36,214 nt of DNA from Limisphaerales bacterium (GCA_003159675.1 PLQC01000009.1:16316-52529), one strand, 5' to 3'; positions 6,107 to 14,882 are shown, numbered from the stretch's first letter. A program made the numbers and translations. The notes: generated by a model from the sequence alone, not told the origin.

Positions 6107-7183
6107 ATGTTTTGCACCCACGATCTGCGCGTTCGGGAGATTGTGAGGCTTCAGTCGCCCGCCACAATCAAAGCCGAACTGCCCATCAGCGAGGCCTTGA
6201 GCGCCACGGTGGCGCATGGCCGCGAGGCGGTCACCCGCATCCTGCGGCGCCAGGACCCGCGCCTGCTGGTGGTGGTGGGGCCGTGTTCCATTCATGATGT
6301 GCGGGGCGCGCTGGAGTATGCAGGCAGGTTGAATGCGCTCCGCAAGGAGTTCGCGGACCGGATGGAGATCGTCATGCGTGTTTATTTTGAAAAGCCGCGG
6401 ACGACCATCGGGTGGAAGGGGTTGATCAACGATCCCCAGCTCGACGGCACCCAGGACATCGGGTCGGGTTTGAGGATTGGGCGGCGCCTGTTGCTGGATA
6501 TTACCGGCATGGGGCTGCCGGCAGCCACCGAGTTTCTGGATCCGATCATTCCCCAGTACACGGCCGACCTGATCACCTGGGCGGCGATCGGGGCGCGGAC
6601 GACGGAATCCCAGACTCACCGCGAGCTGGCGAGTGGTCTCTCCATGCCGGTGGGGTTCAAGAACGCGACGGACGGGAGCATGCAAATCGCGGTGGACGCG
6701 ATGTGTTCGGCGCGCACGTCGCATAGTTTTCTGGGCATCGATCAGGAGGGGTTTACGGCGGTTGTGCGCACCACCGGGAATCCGGACGGTCACATTGTCC
6801 TGCGTGGGGGGCGGCAGCAGACCAATTACGACGCGGAAAGCATTCGCGAAGCGGAGACCAGGCTGGTGGAATCCGGTTTGCCGCCGGTGCTGATGGTGGA
6901 TTGCAGCCACGCCAATTCGGGCAAACAGCCCACGCGACAGGAGGACGTGTGGCACAGCCTCGTCGAGCAGCGCCTGGCCGGCACCACCTCGCTCATCGGC
7001 ATATTGATCGAGAGCTATTTGCATGAAGGGAACCAGCCGATTCCCCGGAACCTGGCCGAGCTGCGTTACGGAGTATCGATCACCGACGCGTGCATTTCTT
7101 GGGAAACCACCGAGCGCATGTTGCGCTGGGGCTATGGAAAGCTCGCCGGGCTGCCGCGCGAGATGGCGGCTGCGGCGAAATAG
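6107..7183 (+). CDS. aroG: class I (AroFGH-type) DAHP synthase
   Basis: The enzyme condenses phosphoenolpyruvate and erythrose 4-phosphate to DAHP, the first step of the shikimate pathway. The 358-aa product aligns along its full length with E. coli AroG (350 aa) as I remember it: LLVVVGPCSIHD (metal-binding Cys), MRVYFEKPRTTIGWKGLINDP, GARTTESQTHRELASGLS, PVGFKNATDGS, DCSHANSGKQ (metal His), ESYLHEGNQ (metal Glu) and SITDACISWE (metal Asp). All catalytic residues are present. The N-terminal segment, where the E. coli isoenzymes bind feedback amino acids, is retained, but I cannot tell which amino acid would inhibit it. The start at ATG 6107 is supported by the leaderless promoter pattern and by alignment of FCTHDLRVREI with NDDLRIKEI. 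The symbol is by closest similarity; aroF or aroH are equally possible labels. Confidence 0.93.
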   Translation: MFCTHDLRVREIVRLQSPATIKAELPISEALSATVAHGREAVTRILRRQDPRLLVVVGPCSIHDVRGALEYAGRLNALRKEFADRMEIVMRVYFEKPRTTIGWKGLINDPQLDGTQDIGSGLRIGRRLLLDITGMGLPAATEFLDPIIPQYTADLITWAAIGARTTESQTHRELASGLSMPVGFKNATDGSMQIAVDAMCSARTSHSFLGIDQEGFTAVVRTTGNPDGHIVLRGGRQQTNYDAESIREAETRLVESGLPPVLMVDCSHANSGKQPTRQEDVWHSLVEQRLAGTTSLIGILIESYLHEGNQPIPRNLAELRYGVSITDACISWETTERMLRWGYGKLAGLPREMAAAAK

Positions 7184-7199
7184 GCGGGCTCTCGAGGCC

Positions 7200-7411
7200 A
7201 TGTCGCTCATCCAGCGAGCCATCCAGGTGGGCTATCAGTTGCGGGTTTACTTCACGGAGGATGTTTTCCATCCGGCCAACGTGGTGCTGAGGAATATTCT
7301 CGGTCCCGGGGACTCGCTCCCCGCCAGGAGGGCACTGGTGGTGCTGGATGAAGCCCTGGCCGCGGCGTAACCCGGTCTTGCGGCGCGGATCGAAAGTTAT
7401 TTCAGCGGCTG
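7200..7411 (+). pseudogene. truncated 3-dehydroquinate synthase/sugar phosphate cyclase-like gene
   Basis: ATG 7200 lies 17 bp after the DAHP synthase stop. The 56 codons to TAA 7368 read like the N-terminus of the AroB/sugar phosphate cyclase superfamily: YQLRVYFTEDVFHPANVVL, then RRALVVLDEALAAA. Beyond the TAA the same frame continues with family-like PGLAARIESYFSGCADS, and similarity ends where the convergent gene begins (7427). So the gene has both a premature stop and loss of most of its body. Its place behind DAHP synthase fits a former two-gene shikimate-type operon. It is a short match, so the exact subfamily (AroB versus EboD-like) is uncertain. Confidence 0.6.
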
Positions 7412-7426
7412 TGCCGATTCCGTGAA

Positions 7427-9301
7427 TCAGGAATGCGATTCGGCAGGGGCGGCAGGCGTATCGGTATTGACTTGCGTTTCGGGCGCGGCAGGAGCCGGGG
7501 TCGGGTCGCTCTCGGCGGGGGCCGGAACCTCCGCGCTCGATTGGGGTGAGATGGAGTCCGCAGAGGCGGGTTCTGTGTTCGCGGTCGGCTCGGCTTCGAC
7601 GGTAGATGCCTGATCCTTTTGGACCTGTTCACCAACCATGGACTGGGTAGGGACGCGCTGCTGCGCGTCCGGGCCGATCGGCAGGTCGGCCCCACCAATT
7701 TCATGGGAAGCGGGCGCAGAGTTGCCCTCCGCGGAGACCGGCGCGGAGGATTTCGCTTCCGCCTTGGCCTCCGGTTTCGGCGGTTTGGGTGCGGGTTTTT
7801 TGGCCGTCTCGATAATCCCGTTGGCGAACTCGATCACATGGCCCTCGTGAATCAGCCAATGCAAATCGGCAACCACGGCAGTTTCTTCCGGTGTCGGTTC
7901 GGCGGGCGTGGCGGGCGCGGCGGGCGCGGCGGGCGAAGGAACGGGCGCCGTCGCCGCAGAAGCCGGTTCAGTCTCAGGAGCCGGCGGGGGGGCGGCGGGA
8001 GATTCTGCTTCCGGCGGCTTCCTGCTGTCAGGTGATTGGGGGCGGGGCTCTGAAGCGGCCGGCACCAGGGCTTCGACGAGGCGACTCCGGGTGCACTTGA
8101 GATGCGTGTTGATGAAATCGACGATCCGCCGGATCCCGTCTGAAACCGGGGTGGTTTCGAGGTCGAGGAAGTGCGGTCGCGCGACGCAGACGTGGGTGAT
8201 GGCGCGGTTGACCTTGAAGAATTGGAGGCCCTGGCCGGTGAATTGCTGGCTGAGCACCGTGGCGATCTGCAGCGGAAACCGCCGTTGGTCTTCCGACGAG
8301 AGGCGCACGAGCCGGGCGAGTTCGGGGCTTCGCAGCCCCCGGGCGGCCGTTCCGGTGAGCGTGTGCAAGTCGGTGGACTTGATGATGTTGTCCTTGTGGA
8401 GTTCGCGGAAGTGTTTTTCCACGGCTTCGCGGTTCGCGAGACGGAGCGGCTCGGGCGTGTTCAAACATACGAATTCCGTCTTCCAACTTTGATCGTCAAT
8501 CCACTTCTTCACCACCTCCTCATCCCGGACGATTCGGACGCGCGATTTGAACGCCTCGAACGGCATGCGGGAAAACCGCTCCGCGTGCAGCTTGCGCAAT
8601 TGATTCTGGTAATCGTGGTGGTTTGGGGGGCCGAGGACCACCCCGCTCAAGCCGCATTGCGCGACAAAGGTGTATTTGCCCTTCGGCGGTTCGGTGGCGG
8701 TGCGTTCGGTCTGGTAGAAGGTGGAGAAATGATTCTTCAGCACGTGCTGGACGGCCTCGTCCTCGGACAGCCACAGCGTGTCGTCGAGGGCGCAGGCGAA
8801 CAGGGGCTGGGCGACCTTGCCGTCGGGCTTCCTCACGACGCTGAAGGTGATCGAGTAACGTTCCGCCTTCTGGAGGATCAACCGAGCGATGTCAAACAGC
8901 GGGTAGGCCCGGCCGGTGGTCTTGATCTGGCGGGCCAGGGACTCGACTCCTCTTTCGTCCGGGATGAACGACACATTGATTTCGGGCAGGGGCGGCGGCG
9001 GTTCGTGGCGTTCGCGCGGTTCCTCGCGACGTGGGCCGGATCGGTTCCGGTCGAGATTTCTTCTGTCACCGTCAGGCCGGGGTTGGCCCTGGCGATCCCC
9101 CCGCGGGCGGCCGCCGGGCGGCCGTTCATTGGGAGCTCCTTCGCGCCGGAAAGGCCTGCGGCCGCGCCATTCGTCACTGCGTTCAGGCCGTGCGTCGCCG
9201 CCCGCATACTGGGCGTAATTTTTGGCTGAGGATGGCTCCTGCGCCCAGGCGGGCAGGAAGAGTTTCTCGAGGTCCAGCTCGTTTTCAGGCAATGTGCTCA
9301 T
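7427..9301 (-). CDS. R/G/P-rich protein of unknown function with disordered tails
   Basis: This 624-aa protein has three parts. Residues 30-105 are very rich in Arg, Gly, Asp and Pro (RPPGGRPRGDRQGQPRPDGDRR), resembling disordered RNA-binding tails. Residues 105-430 form a folded core with FIPDERGVESLARQIKTTGRAYPLFD, a region LWLSEDEAVQHVLKNHFSTFY, and a Cys-containing FVAQCGLSGVVLGPPNHHDYQ. Residues 430-624 are Ala/Pro/Glu/Ser-rich low complexity enclosing a short conserved-looking segment (VADLHWLIHEGHVIEFANGII). There is no signal peptide. I do not recognise the core; RNA or ribosome association is only a guess from composition. The ATG follows directly on GAAGGA, too close for a normal Shine-Dalgarno. 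The stop is convergent with the aroB-like remnant. Confidence 0.85.
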   Translation of the reverse strand: MSTLPENELDLEKLFLPAWAQEPSSAKNYAQYAGGDARPERSDEWRGRRPFRREGAPNERPPGGRPRGDRQGQPRPDGDRRNLDRNRSGPRREEPRERHEPPPPLPEINVSFIPDERGVESLARQIKTTGRAYPLFDIARLILQKAERYSITFSVVRKPDGKVAQPLFACALDDTLWLSEDEAVQHVLKNHFSTFYQTERTATEPPKGKYTFVAQCGLSGVVLGPPNHHDYQNQLRKLHAERFSRMPFEAFKSRVRIVRDEEVVKKWIDDQSWKTEFVCLNTPEPLRLANREAVEKHFRELHKDNIIKSTDLHTLTGTAARGLRSPELARLVRLSSEDQRRFPLQIATVLSQQFTGQGLQFFKVNRAITHVCVARPHFLDLETTPVSDGIRRIVDFINTHLKCTRSRLVEALVPAASEPRPQSPDSRKPPEAESPAAPPPAPETEPASAATAPVPSPAAPAAPATPAEPTPEETAVVADLHWLIHEGHVIEFANGIIETAKKPAPKPPKPEAKAEAKSSAPVSAEGNSAPASHEIGGADLPIGPDAQQRVPTQSMVGEQVQKDQASTVEAEPTANTEPASADSISPQSSAEVPAPAESDPTPAPAAPETQVNTDTPAAPAESHS

Positions 9302-9464
9302 TCCTTCACGTCAGCCCCGAGGTGTCCGGGACTCGATCAGTGGATTCAGCATGGGGCCGGGCCGGGAGGATTGCAAGCGCGGGCTGGCCACAGACTTGGG
9401 GGCGAATCGGGGGGATGAAACGGGACGACGGCACCGCAGCCCGTAAGCTGTTGGAAGTTTGCCT

Positions 9465-9493
9465 TTTACCTTTTCGCTTCGGCCCGCTAATTT
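9465..9493 (+). promoter_or_regulatory. promoter of proB, leaderless type
   Basis: TTTACC (9465-9470), 17 bp, TAATTT (9488-9493), then 7 nt and ATG 9501. The spacing places the transcription start at the start codon. Confidence 0.5.
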
Positions 9494-9500
9494 CGTCCCC

Positions 9501-10577
9501 ATGCGACGCGAGTTGCTCAAGAATGTCACGCGGATCGTGCTGAAACTCGGGACCGGTGTCCTGACCGACAGCCGGAAGCAGCCGGACTTGGAGCAACTGG
9601 AGCAACTGGTCAGGCAGATCGCCGAGCAACGCAAGGCCGGCAAGGAACTGGTGCTGGTAACTTCCGGAGCGGTCGGCGCCGGCATGGGCGCGCTCGGCTA
9701 TGAGAAACGGCCCGTGGAGATCGCCGAATTGCAGGCCTGCGCCGCCGTCGGCCAATCGCGGCTCATGGCGACGTATGAAAAGTTGTTCGGCGCCTTCGGC
9801 CTGGCGGTCGCCCAGGTGTTGCTCACGCATGAGGATCTTGAACACCACGAACGCCATCTCAACGCGCGCAACGCCCTGGTCACGCTCCTGGGCCGCAACG
9901 TCGTTCCCATCATCAATGAAAACGACGTGGTCTCGATCACGGAACTGAAATTCGGCGACAACGACAAGCTCTCGGCGCTGGTGGCATCGCTGCTCCCGGC
10001 GGATCTGCTGGTCATTCTGACGACCGCCGAGGGCGTGATCGAGAATTTTGGAAAGGCCAACGCCAGAACCCTGTCCACCATCGAGCGGATTGACGCGCGC
10101 GTGGAGAGGATGGCGGGCGGCACCGACAGCGCGACGGCGGTGGGCGGGATGGCTTCCAAGATCGAGGCGGCGAAAATCGTGGTCCGGTCCGGCATCCCGC
10201 TGGTGATCGCGTCCGGGAAAAAAAAGGGCGTGCTGGCGCGGGTGATTTCGGGCAACGAGGAAGGCACGCTGTTCGTGCCGCGACCCGCCAAATTGCAGGG
10301 GCGCAAACGCTGGATCGCGTTCTTTCATTATCCCCATGGCGCGCTTTTTGTGGACGTGGGGGCGAAGAAAGCCCTGCGCGAAGGCGGAAAGAGCCTGTTG
10401 CCGCCGGGGGTGGCCCGGTGCGAGGGGGATTTCGACGCCGGCGAAGTAGTACGCATTTGTGATCTGGATGGAACCGAGTTTGCGCGGGGGATTGCGGGTT
10501 TCGGTTCCGACGAAATCAAGGCGCGGAAATTGCAGCGCGTGGAAGTGGTGCATCGGAACAATTTGGTGATCCTCTGA
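9501..10577 (+). CDS. proB: glutamate 5-kinase
   Basis: ProB phosphorylates glutamate to gamma-glutamyl phosphate, the first step of proline synthesis. The 358-aa product has the amino acid kinase fold: IVLKLGTGVLTD at the N-terminus, LVTSGAVGAGMGALG, the substrate loop NARNALVTLLGRNVVPIINENDVVS, FGDNDKLSALVASLL, and GGMASKIEAAK. A C-terminal PUA domain follows (about residues 270-358), as in E. coli ProB (367 aa). The upstream in-frame start at 9459 would add residues not found in the family; ATG 9501 fits both the family N-terminus and the -10 box. proA is not in the window. A palindromic repeat and then mazG follow. Confidence 0.95.
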   Translation: MRRELLKNVTRIVLKLGTGVLTDSRKQPDLEQLEQLVRQIAEQRKAGKELVLVTSGAVGAGMGALGYEKRPVEIAELQACAAVGQSRLMATYEKLFGAFGLAVAQVLLTHEDLEHHERHLNARNALVTLLGRNVVPIINENDVVSITELKFGDNDKLSALVASLLPADLLVILTTAEGVIENFGKANARTLSTIERIDARVERMAGGTDSATAVGGMASKIEAAKIVVRSGIPLVIASGKKKGVLARVISGNEEGTLFVPRPAKLQGRKRWIAFFHYPHGALFVDVGAKKALREGGKSLLPPGVARCEGDFDAGEVVRICDLDGTEFARGIAGFGSDEIKARKLQRVEVVHRNNLVIL

Positions 10578-10586
10578 GGGAACATT

Positions 10587-10672
10587 GAACATCCAACATC
10601 GAACGCCCAACGTCCAGGTGTTGGCTCCGCTTCATCGGATGTTCGGAGTTGGGGGTTCGATGTTGGATGTTC
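10587..10672. repeat. palindromic repeat, GAACATCCAACATCGAAC family
   Basis: GAACATCCAACATCGAAC (10587-10604) is exactly complementary to 10655-10672, and the match extends inward to 24 of 25 bp with CCCAAC/GTTGGG. It occupies the proB-mazG gap and could fold into a long hairpin in a proB-mazG transcript. Its sequence is unrelated to the palindrome at 911-1028. Confidence 0.85.
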
Positions 10673-10682
10673 TTCTCTTGAA

Positions 10683-11417
10683 ATGAAACACAAGCCCGCC
10701 ATTAACGACCTTCTCAAGGTAATGGCTCGCTTGCGTTCGCCTCGGGGCTGCCCGTGGGACCGCGAGCAGGACCACCTGTCCCTGCGCTGGCACGCGGTGG
10801 AGGAAGTTTATGAGTTGATGGACGCCATTGAGGCGGGCGACGATCACGAGCTGGAGGAGGAACTGGGCGATCTGCTGCTGCAGGTGGTTTTTCACTGTCA
10901 ACTGGCCAAAGAGCGGGGTGCGTTTGATTTCGAGAAGGTGGCTCGCCGCATCACCGACAAGCTGACCCGGAGGCACCCGCATGTTTTTGGGAACATCAAA
11001 GTCAAGAACGTGGACCAGGTATGGGCCAATTGGGAGAAGATCAAGCGCGCGGAAAAGCTGGGCACCCGGCACGCGCGGTCCTCGGCCCTGGACGGCATCC
11101 CGAAGCATCTGCCGGCGCTGCTGCGAGCGGAGAAACTGATCAAAAAGGCCCGCAAGGCCAATCTGATTCCAGAGACCGCCGGAAAGCGGACCCTCAGCCG
11201 GGCGAAGCTGGCCGCAGAACTTTTTTCACTCGCCCAATCCGCCCGGCAATGGGGCTGGTCGGCGGAGGCCCTGTTGCGTGATGAAATCGGGAAACGCGAG
11301 CGCCGGTTTCGAAGACTGGAGAGGCGGCAGGCCCGGAAGCCCCGCGTCACTGCGGCAGGGGTCAGCAGCGCTCCAGTCCCTCACTGTTGCTCCGTCTTCC
11401 CTCTGGCGGCCCTCTGA
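10683..11417 (+). CDS. mazG: nucleoside triphosphate pyrophosphohydrolase MazG
   Basis: MazG hydrolyses (d)NTPs to NMP and pyrophosphate, cleaning the nucleotide pool. The 244-aa protein shows CPWDREQDHLSLRWHAVEEVYELMDAI and ELEEELGDLLLQVVFH, the EExxE...ExxD metal site of the first MazG domain. A second copy follows after LDGIPKHLPALLRAEKLIKKA, but its acidic motif is degraded to AKLAAELFSLA. In E. coli MazG the C-terminal domain is the active one, so activity here would have to rest on the first domain. The last ~25 residues after FRRLERRQ look poorly conserved and may be non-native read-through. A palindromic repeat lies immediately upstream; no separate promoter is seen. Confidence 0.9.
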   Translation: MKHKPAINDLLKVMARLRSPRGCPWDREQDHLSLRWHAVEEVYELMDAIEAGDDHELEEELGDLLLQVVFHCQLAKERGAFDFEKVARRITDKLTRRHPHVFGNIKVKNVDQVWANWEKIKRAEKLGTRHARSSALDGIPKHLPALLRAEKLIKKARKANLIPETAGKRTLSRAKLAAELFSLAQSARQWGWSAEALLRDEIGKRERRFRRLERRQARKPRVTAAGVSSAPVPHCCSVFPLAAL

Positions 11418-11477
11418 ATCGGCAGTCTCCAACATATCCGCTTTCACCTCGCGGTCGCCTGATGTATTGAGAAGACG

Positions 11478-12158
11478 GTGAATCCACCCACGATACTGGA
11501 TGTTCGCGGACTGACGAAGCGCTATCCGAACGCGGACGGCACGCTGACGGTGTTGGACGATGTCAGCTTTTCGCTGCCGGCCGCCTCCACGTGCGCCATC
11601 GTCGGCCCCTCCGGCAGCGGCAAGACGACATTGATCGGCTTGTGCGCGGGCCTTGACCTGCCGACTTCGGGCGAGGTGCGCCTCGACGGCGTCCAGCTTG
11701 GCGCGCTCGATGAAGACGGCCGCGCGCGCCTCCGCGGCGAGGTGGTCGGCTTCGTCTTTCAAATTTTTCAACTCATCCCGACGCTGACGGCACTCGAGAA
11801 CGTGATGGTGCCGCTGGAATTGCGCGGGCAAAACGGCGCGCGCCCGCAGGCGACCGCCCTGCTCGATCGCGTCGGGCTGGGCGCACGACTCTCGCATTAT
11901 CCGGCCCAGCTTTCCGGCGGGGAGCAACAGCGCGTCGGACTGGCGCGCGCCTTCATCAACCGGCCCAAGATCCTCTTCGCGGATGAACCCACCGGCAACC
12001 TGGATGCCGAAACCGGACGTGTGGTGATCGACAGTCTGTTCGCGCTGAACGCCGAGGCAGGCACCACCCTCGTGCTCGTCACGCACGATCTCGACCTTGC
12101 GAAGCGTGCCCGGAACAGCATCCGACTCAAAGGCGGCAGGATCATCGCCGGAGAGTGA
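11478..12158 (+). CDS. ABC transporter ATP-binding protein (YbbA/LolD-like)
   Basis: This 226-aa ATPase of the MacB/LolD/YbbA group has Walker A GPSGSGKTT (43-51), a Q-loop in FVFQIFQLIPTLTALENV, signature LSGGEQQRVGLARA, Walker B ILFADEPTGNLD and the switch His in LVTHD. It powers the FtsX-type permease encoded 81 bp downstream. The start is GTG 11478, preceded by GAGAAG (11469-11474), a plausible Shine-Dalgarno; an in-frame TGA at 11460 prevents a longer protein. The substrate cannot be read from the sequence. Confidence 0.93.
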   Translation: MNPPTILDVRGLTKRYPNADGTLTVLDDVSFSLPAASTCAIVGPSGSGKTTLIGLCAGLDLPTSGEVRLDGVQLGALDEDGRARLRGEVVGFVFQIFQLIPTLTALENVMVPLELRGQNGARPQATALLDRVGLGARLSHYPAQLSGGEQQRVGLARAFINRPKILFADEPTGNLDAETGRVVIDSLFALNAEAGTTLVLVTHDLDLAKRARNSIRLKGGRIIAGE

Positions 12159-12239
12159 CCTCGCCATGCGTGACCTTCGCACCGTCACAGCCCGGACCGC
12201 TGATCCGCCGGGCCTGATCTCGTTCTCCGGACAAAGCCG

Positions 12240-14813
12240 ATGACCGTCAGCCACTCAAGCCTTCGCCGCGGTTTCATCGGCCATTTCTGCTCGGCCTGGA
12301 CGTGGCGGATGGCGTGGCGCGACAGCCGGACCAGCCGCAAAAAGCTCGCGCTGTTTTCCTGTTCCATCGTCCTGGGCATCGCAGCGCTGGCCGCCATCGG
12401 CTCCCTCGGCCGGAACCTGGAGCAGGCGATCGAAGAGCAGACCAAAGCCCTCCTCGGCGCGGACCTCGTCATCAACTCGCGCGACGACTTCACGCCTGAA
12501 GAATCACGTTGGCTGGAAGGGCTCGGAGGCGAGCAATCCCGCGAGGTGTCCTTTTCCAGCATGATTTACCTCCCGCGCACCGGGAGCACGCGGCTGGTCC
12601 AGGTGCGCGCGTTGAGCGGCGGCTTCCCGTTCTATGGAAAGCTGGATACCGAACCGGTCAGCGCGGCGGTTGATTTCCGGCGCGGCGGCGGCGCGTTGGT
12701 TGAAGAATCCCTCCTCCAGCAATTCGATGCAAAGGCCGGGGACCCGATCCGCGTGGGCAAGCTGACGGCGCGGATCGTCGGCCGGCTGGAGAAGGTCCCC
12801 GGTGAAACGGTCGCCCTTTCGACCATCGCGCCGCGCGTTTACATTTCCATGGAGGACCTGCCGGGCACCGGCTTGATCCAGACGGCGAGCCTGGCGCGTT
12901 ACCGGGTGTATTTTAAATTCGGTCCCGGCGTGGATGTGCCGAAGCTGGTGGAGCGCATCCGTCCCGAGCTGGAAAAACTCCATCTCGGCCACGACACGGT
13001 GGAGGAGCGGAAACGGGAGCTGGGGCGCTCGATGGACAACCTCTACCATTTCCTGAACTTGGTTGGGTTCATCGCCCTATTGCTGGGGGGCGTCGGCATC
13101 GCGAGCGCCATCCACGTGCACGTTCAACAAAAGCTGGGCACTGTGGCCGTGCTGCGGTGTCTCGGAGGCTCCATCGCGCAGACGTTTGCGGTTTATCTCG
13201 CCCAGGGGACGGCGCTGGGCCTGTTCGGCGCTGCGCTTGGCGGAGCCGTGGGCATCGCCATCCAATCGGCCCTGCCCAGGGTCCTGGCCGATTTTATCCC
13301 GTTCACGTTCCAGTTTCACACGGCGTGGCCTGCGGTCGGCCGCGCCATGGCCATCGGTTTCACGATCTGCCTGCTGTTTGCCCTGATGCCGCTGCTGACC
13401 GTGCGGCGCGTGTCGCCGCTGGCCGCCCTCCGCGCTTCCTTCGAGCCAGTCCGTGCGCGCCCCGATCCATGGCGCTGGCTCGTGGGTGCGTGCCTCGCCG
13501 GCGGCATCGCCGGTTTCGCGCTCCTGCAAGGCCGCAACTGGCGGGTCGGGCTCGGATTCGCCATCGGGCTGGGAGTGGTGTTCGGCATCCTGACCGTCAC
13601 GGCCAAGGCGCTGGTCTGGCTGACGCGGAGGTTCATTCCGGCGACACTCCCGTTCACTGCGCGGCAGGGAATCGCCAATCTGAGCCGCCCGAACAACCGC
13701 ACGCTGTCGCTCCTGTTGTCCCTGGGGCTGGGGACATTCCTCATGATGAGCCTGTATTCGGTCCAGCGGACGTTGCTGGCGCAACTGGCGACCTCCACGA
13801 GCCAACACCGCCCCAACGCCGTCCTGTTCGACATCCAGACCTCCCAGGAACAGGCCGTGATTGCCCTGGTTCGGTCCCTGAACCTACCGGTGCTGGATGA
13901 CACACCGATCATCACAATGCGCCTGAGTTCCGTGAAGGGCCATCCCGTGGATTCCATCATGTCGGACCGGCAGGGGCGCGGCCGGCGCTGGGCTTACCGG
14001 CGCGAGTATCGCAGCACCTATCGCGATCAGTTGCGGGACGGCGAAACAATCGTCGCCGGCAAATGGGTTTCGCGGGTGGCCGATGGGACGAAAGTCGTGC
14101 CTGTCTCCCTGGAACAGGGCATCGCCAGGGATCTGCAGGTGGGGCTTGGCGACGAACTGGTGTTCGATGTGCAAGGGGTGCCGGTCACAACCCGCGTGGC
14201 GAGCCTGCGCGAGGTGGAATGGCGGCGAATTCAGCCGAACTTTTTTGTCGTGTTCCCGTGCGGGGTCCTCGAGAGCGCGCCGGCCATGCACGTGCTGGTG
14301 ACACACGTCAACTCGAGCGAGGAATCCGCGCGGCTGCAGCGCGAGACCGTCAAGGCCTTCCCGAACGTCTCCGCGATCGACCTGACGCTCGTGCTGCAGA
14401 CGGTGGATTCCATCCTCGGCAAAATCTCATTCGTGATCCGCTTCCTGGCGATGTTCACCGTGCTGACAGGATTGCTGGTGGTGGTAACGGCGCTGATGAC
14501 GGGCCGCTACCAGCGTCTCCAGGAAAGCGTCCTGTTGCGGACGCTCGGCGCCTCGCGTGGTCAGATTTACAGAATCCTTTTGGTGGAATATTTTTCGCTC
14601 GGCTTCCTGGCCGCGCTGACCGGTCTCCTGCTGGCGATGCTCGCCGCCTGGGCGCTGGCGAGGTTTGTTTTCCACGCACCCTTCGCGCCGGACTTCGCTT
14701 CGCTGCTGTTGGCCCTGCTGATTGTGCCGGGCATAACGGTGATCGCGGGTTTCCTGATGAGCCGCGGCGTGCTGAGCCATCCGCCGCTGGCGGTTTTACG
14801 GGCGGAGGGTTGA
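12240..14813 (+). CDS. FtsX-family ABC permease, YbbP-like
   Basis: This 857-aa inner-membrane protein has the YbbP-like layout: an N-terminal membrane helix (LALFSCSIVLGIAALAAIGSL) and a periplasmic MacB-like domain (residues about 60-270), then a first FtsX membrane block (about 275-400), two further helices near 415-455, a second periplasmic region (490-730) and a C-terminal FtsX block (about 735-855) ending SHPPLAVLRAEG. Permeases of this type work with a YbbA-like ATPase, here the preceding gene. In E. coli the pair is linked to esterase TesA; no TesA is nearby. An in-frame TGA upstream makes ATG 12240 the first possible start. The role may be extraction of lipophilic molecules or envelope proteins, by family analogy only. 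Confidence 0.9.
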   Translation: MTVSHSSLRRGFIGHFCSAWTWRMAWRDSRTSRKKLALFSCSIVLGIAALAAIGSLGRNLEQAIEEQTKALLGADLVINSRDDFTPEESRWLEGLGGEQSREVSFSSMIYLPRTGSTRLVQVRALSGGFPFYGKLDTEPVSAAVDFRRGGGALVEESLLQQFDAKAGDPIRVGKLTARIVGRLEKVPGETVALSTIAPRVYISMEDLPGTGLIQTASLARYRVYFKFGPGVDVPKLVERIRPELEKLHLGHDTVEERKRELGRSMDNLYHFLNLVGFIALLLGGVGIASAIHVHVQQKLGTVAVLRCLGGSIAQTFAVYLAQGTALGLFGAALGGAVGIAIQSALPRVLADFIPFTFQFHTAWPAVGRAMAIGFTICLLFALMPLLTVRRVSPLAALRASFEPVRARPDPWRWLVGACLAGGIAGFALLQGRNWRVGLGFAIGLGVVFGILTVTAKALVWLTRRFIPATLPFTARQGIANLSRPNNRTLSLLLSLGLGTFLMMSLYSVQRTLLAQLATSTSQHRPNAVLFDIQTSQEQAVIALVRSLNLPVLDDTPIITMRLSSVKGHPVDSIMSDRQGRGRRWAYRREYRSTYRDQLRDGETIVAGKWVSRVADGTKVVPVSLEQGIARDLQVGLGDELVFDVQGVPVTTRVASLREVEWRRIQPNFFVVFPCGVLESAPAMHVLVTHVNSSEESARLQRETVKAFPNVSAIDLTLVLQTVDSILGKISFVIRFLAMFTVLTGLLVVVTALMTGRYQRLQESVLLRTLGASRGQIYRILLVEYFSLGFLAALTGLLLAMLAAWALARFVFHAPFAPDFASLLLALLIVPGITVIAGFLMSRGVLSHPPLAVLRAEG

Positions 14814-14843
14814 AGACGGAAACGGCAGCCTCAAAACCGCTCC

Positions 14844-14865
14844 GGGCTGGCCGCCCCCCCAGCCC
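14844..14865. terminator. weak hairpin between convergent genes
   Basis: GGGCTGG (14844-14850) pairs with CCAGCCC (14859-14865) in the 69-bp gap between two convergent stop codons. There is no T-tract, so this is only a possible transcription barrier. Confidence 0.25.
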
Positions 14866-14882
14866 CAACGCGCAGGAGGAAA

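Noticed and set aside
4551-6107. 518-aa plus-strand ORF
   Set aside because: It is the antisense shadow of the conserved 467-aa gene, whose sequence is clearly family-like on the minus strand.
7900-8000. GGCGGGCGTGGCGGGCGCGG tandem repeat as a regulatory or CRISPR-like array
   Set aside because: It encodes the Ala/Pro low-complexity tail of the minus-strand protein; the repeats are codon-level.
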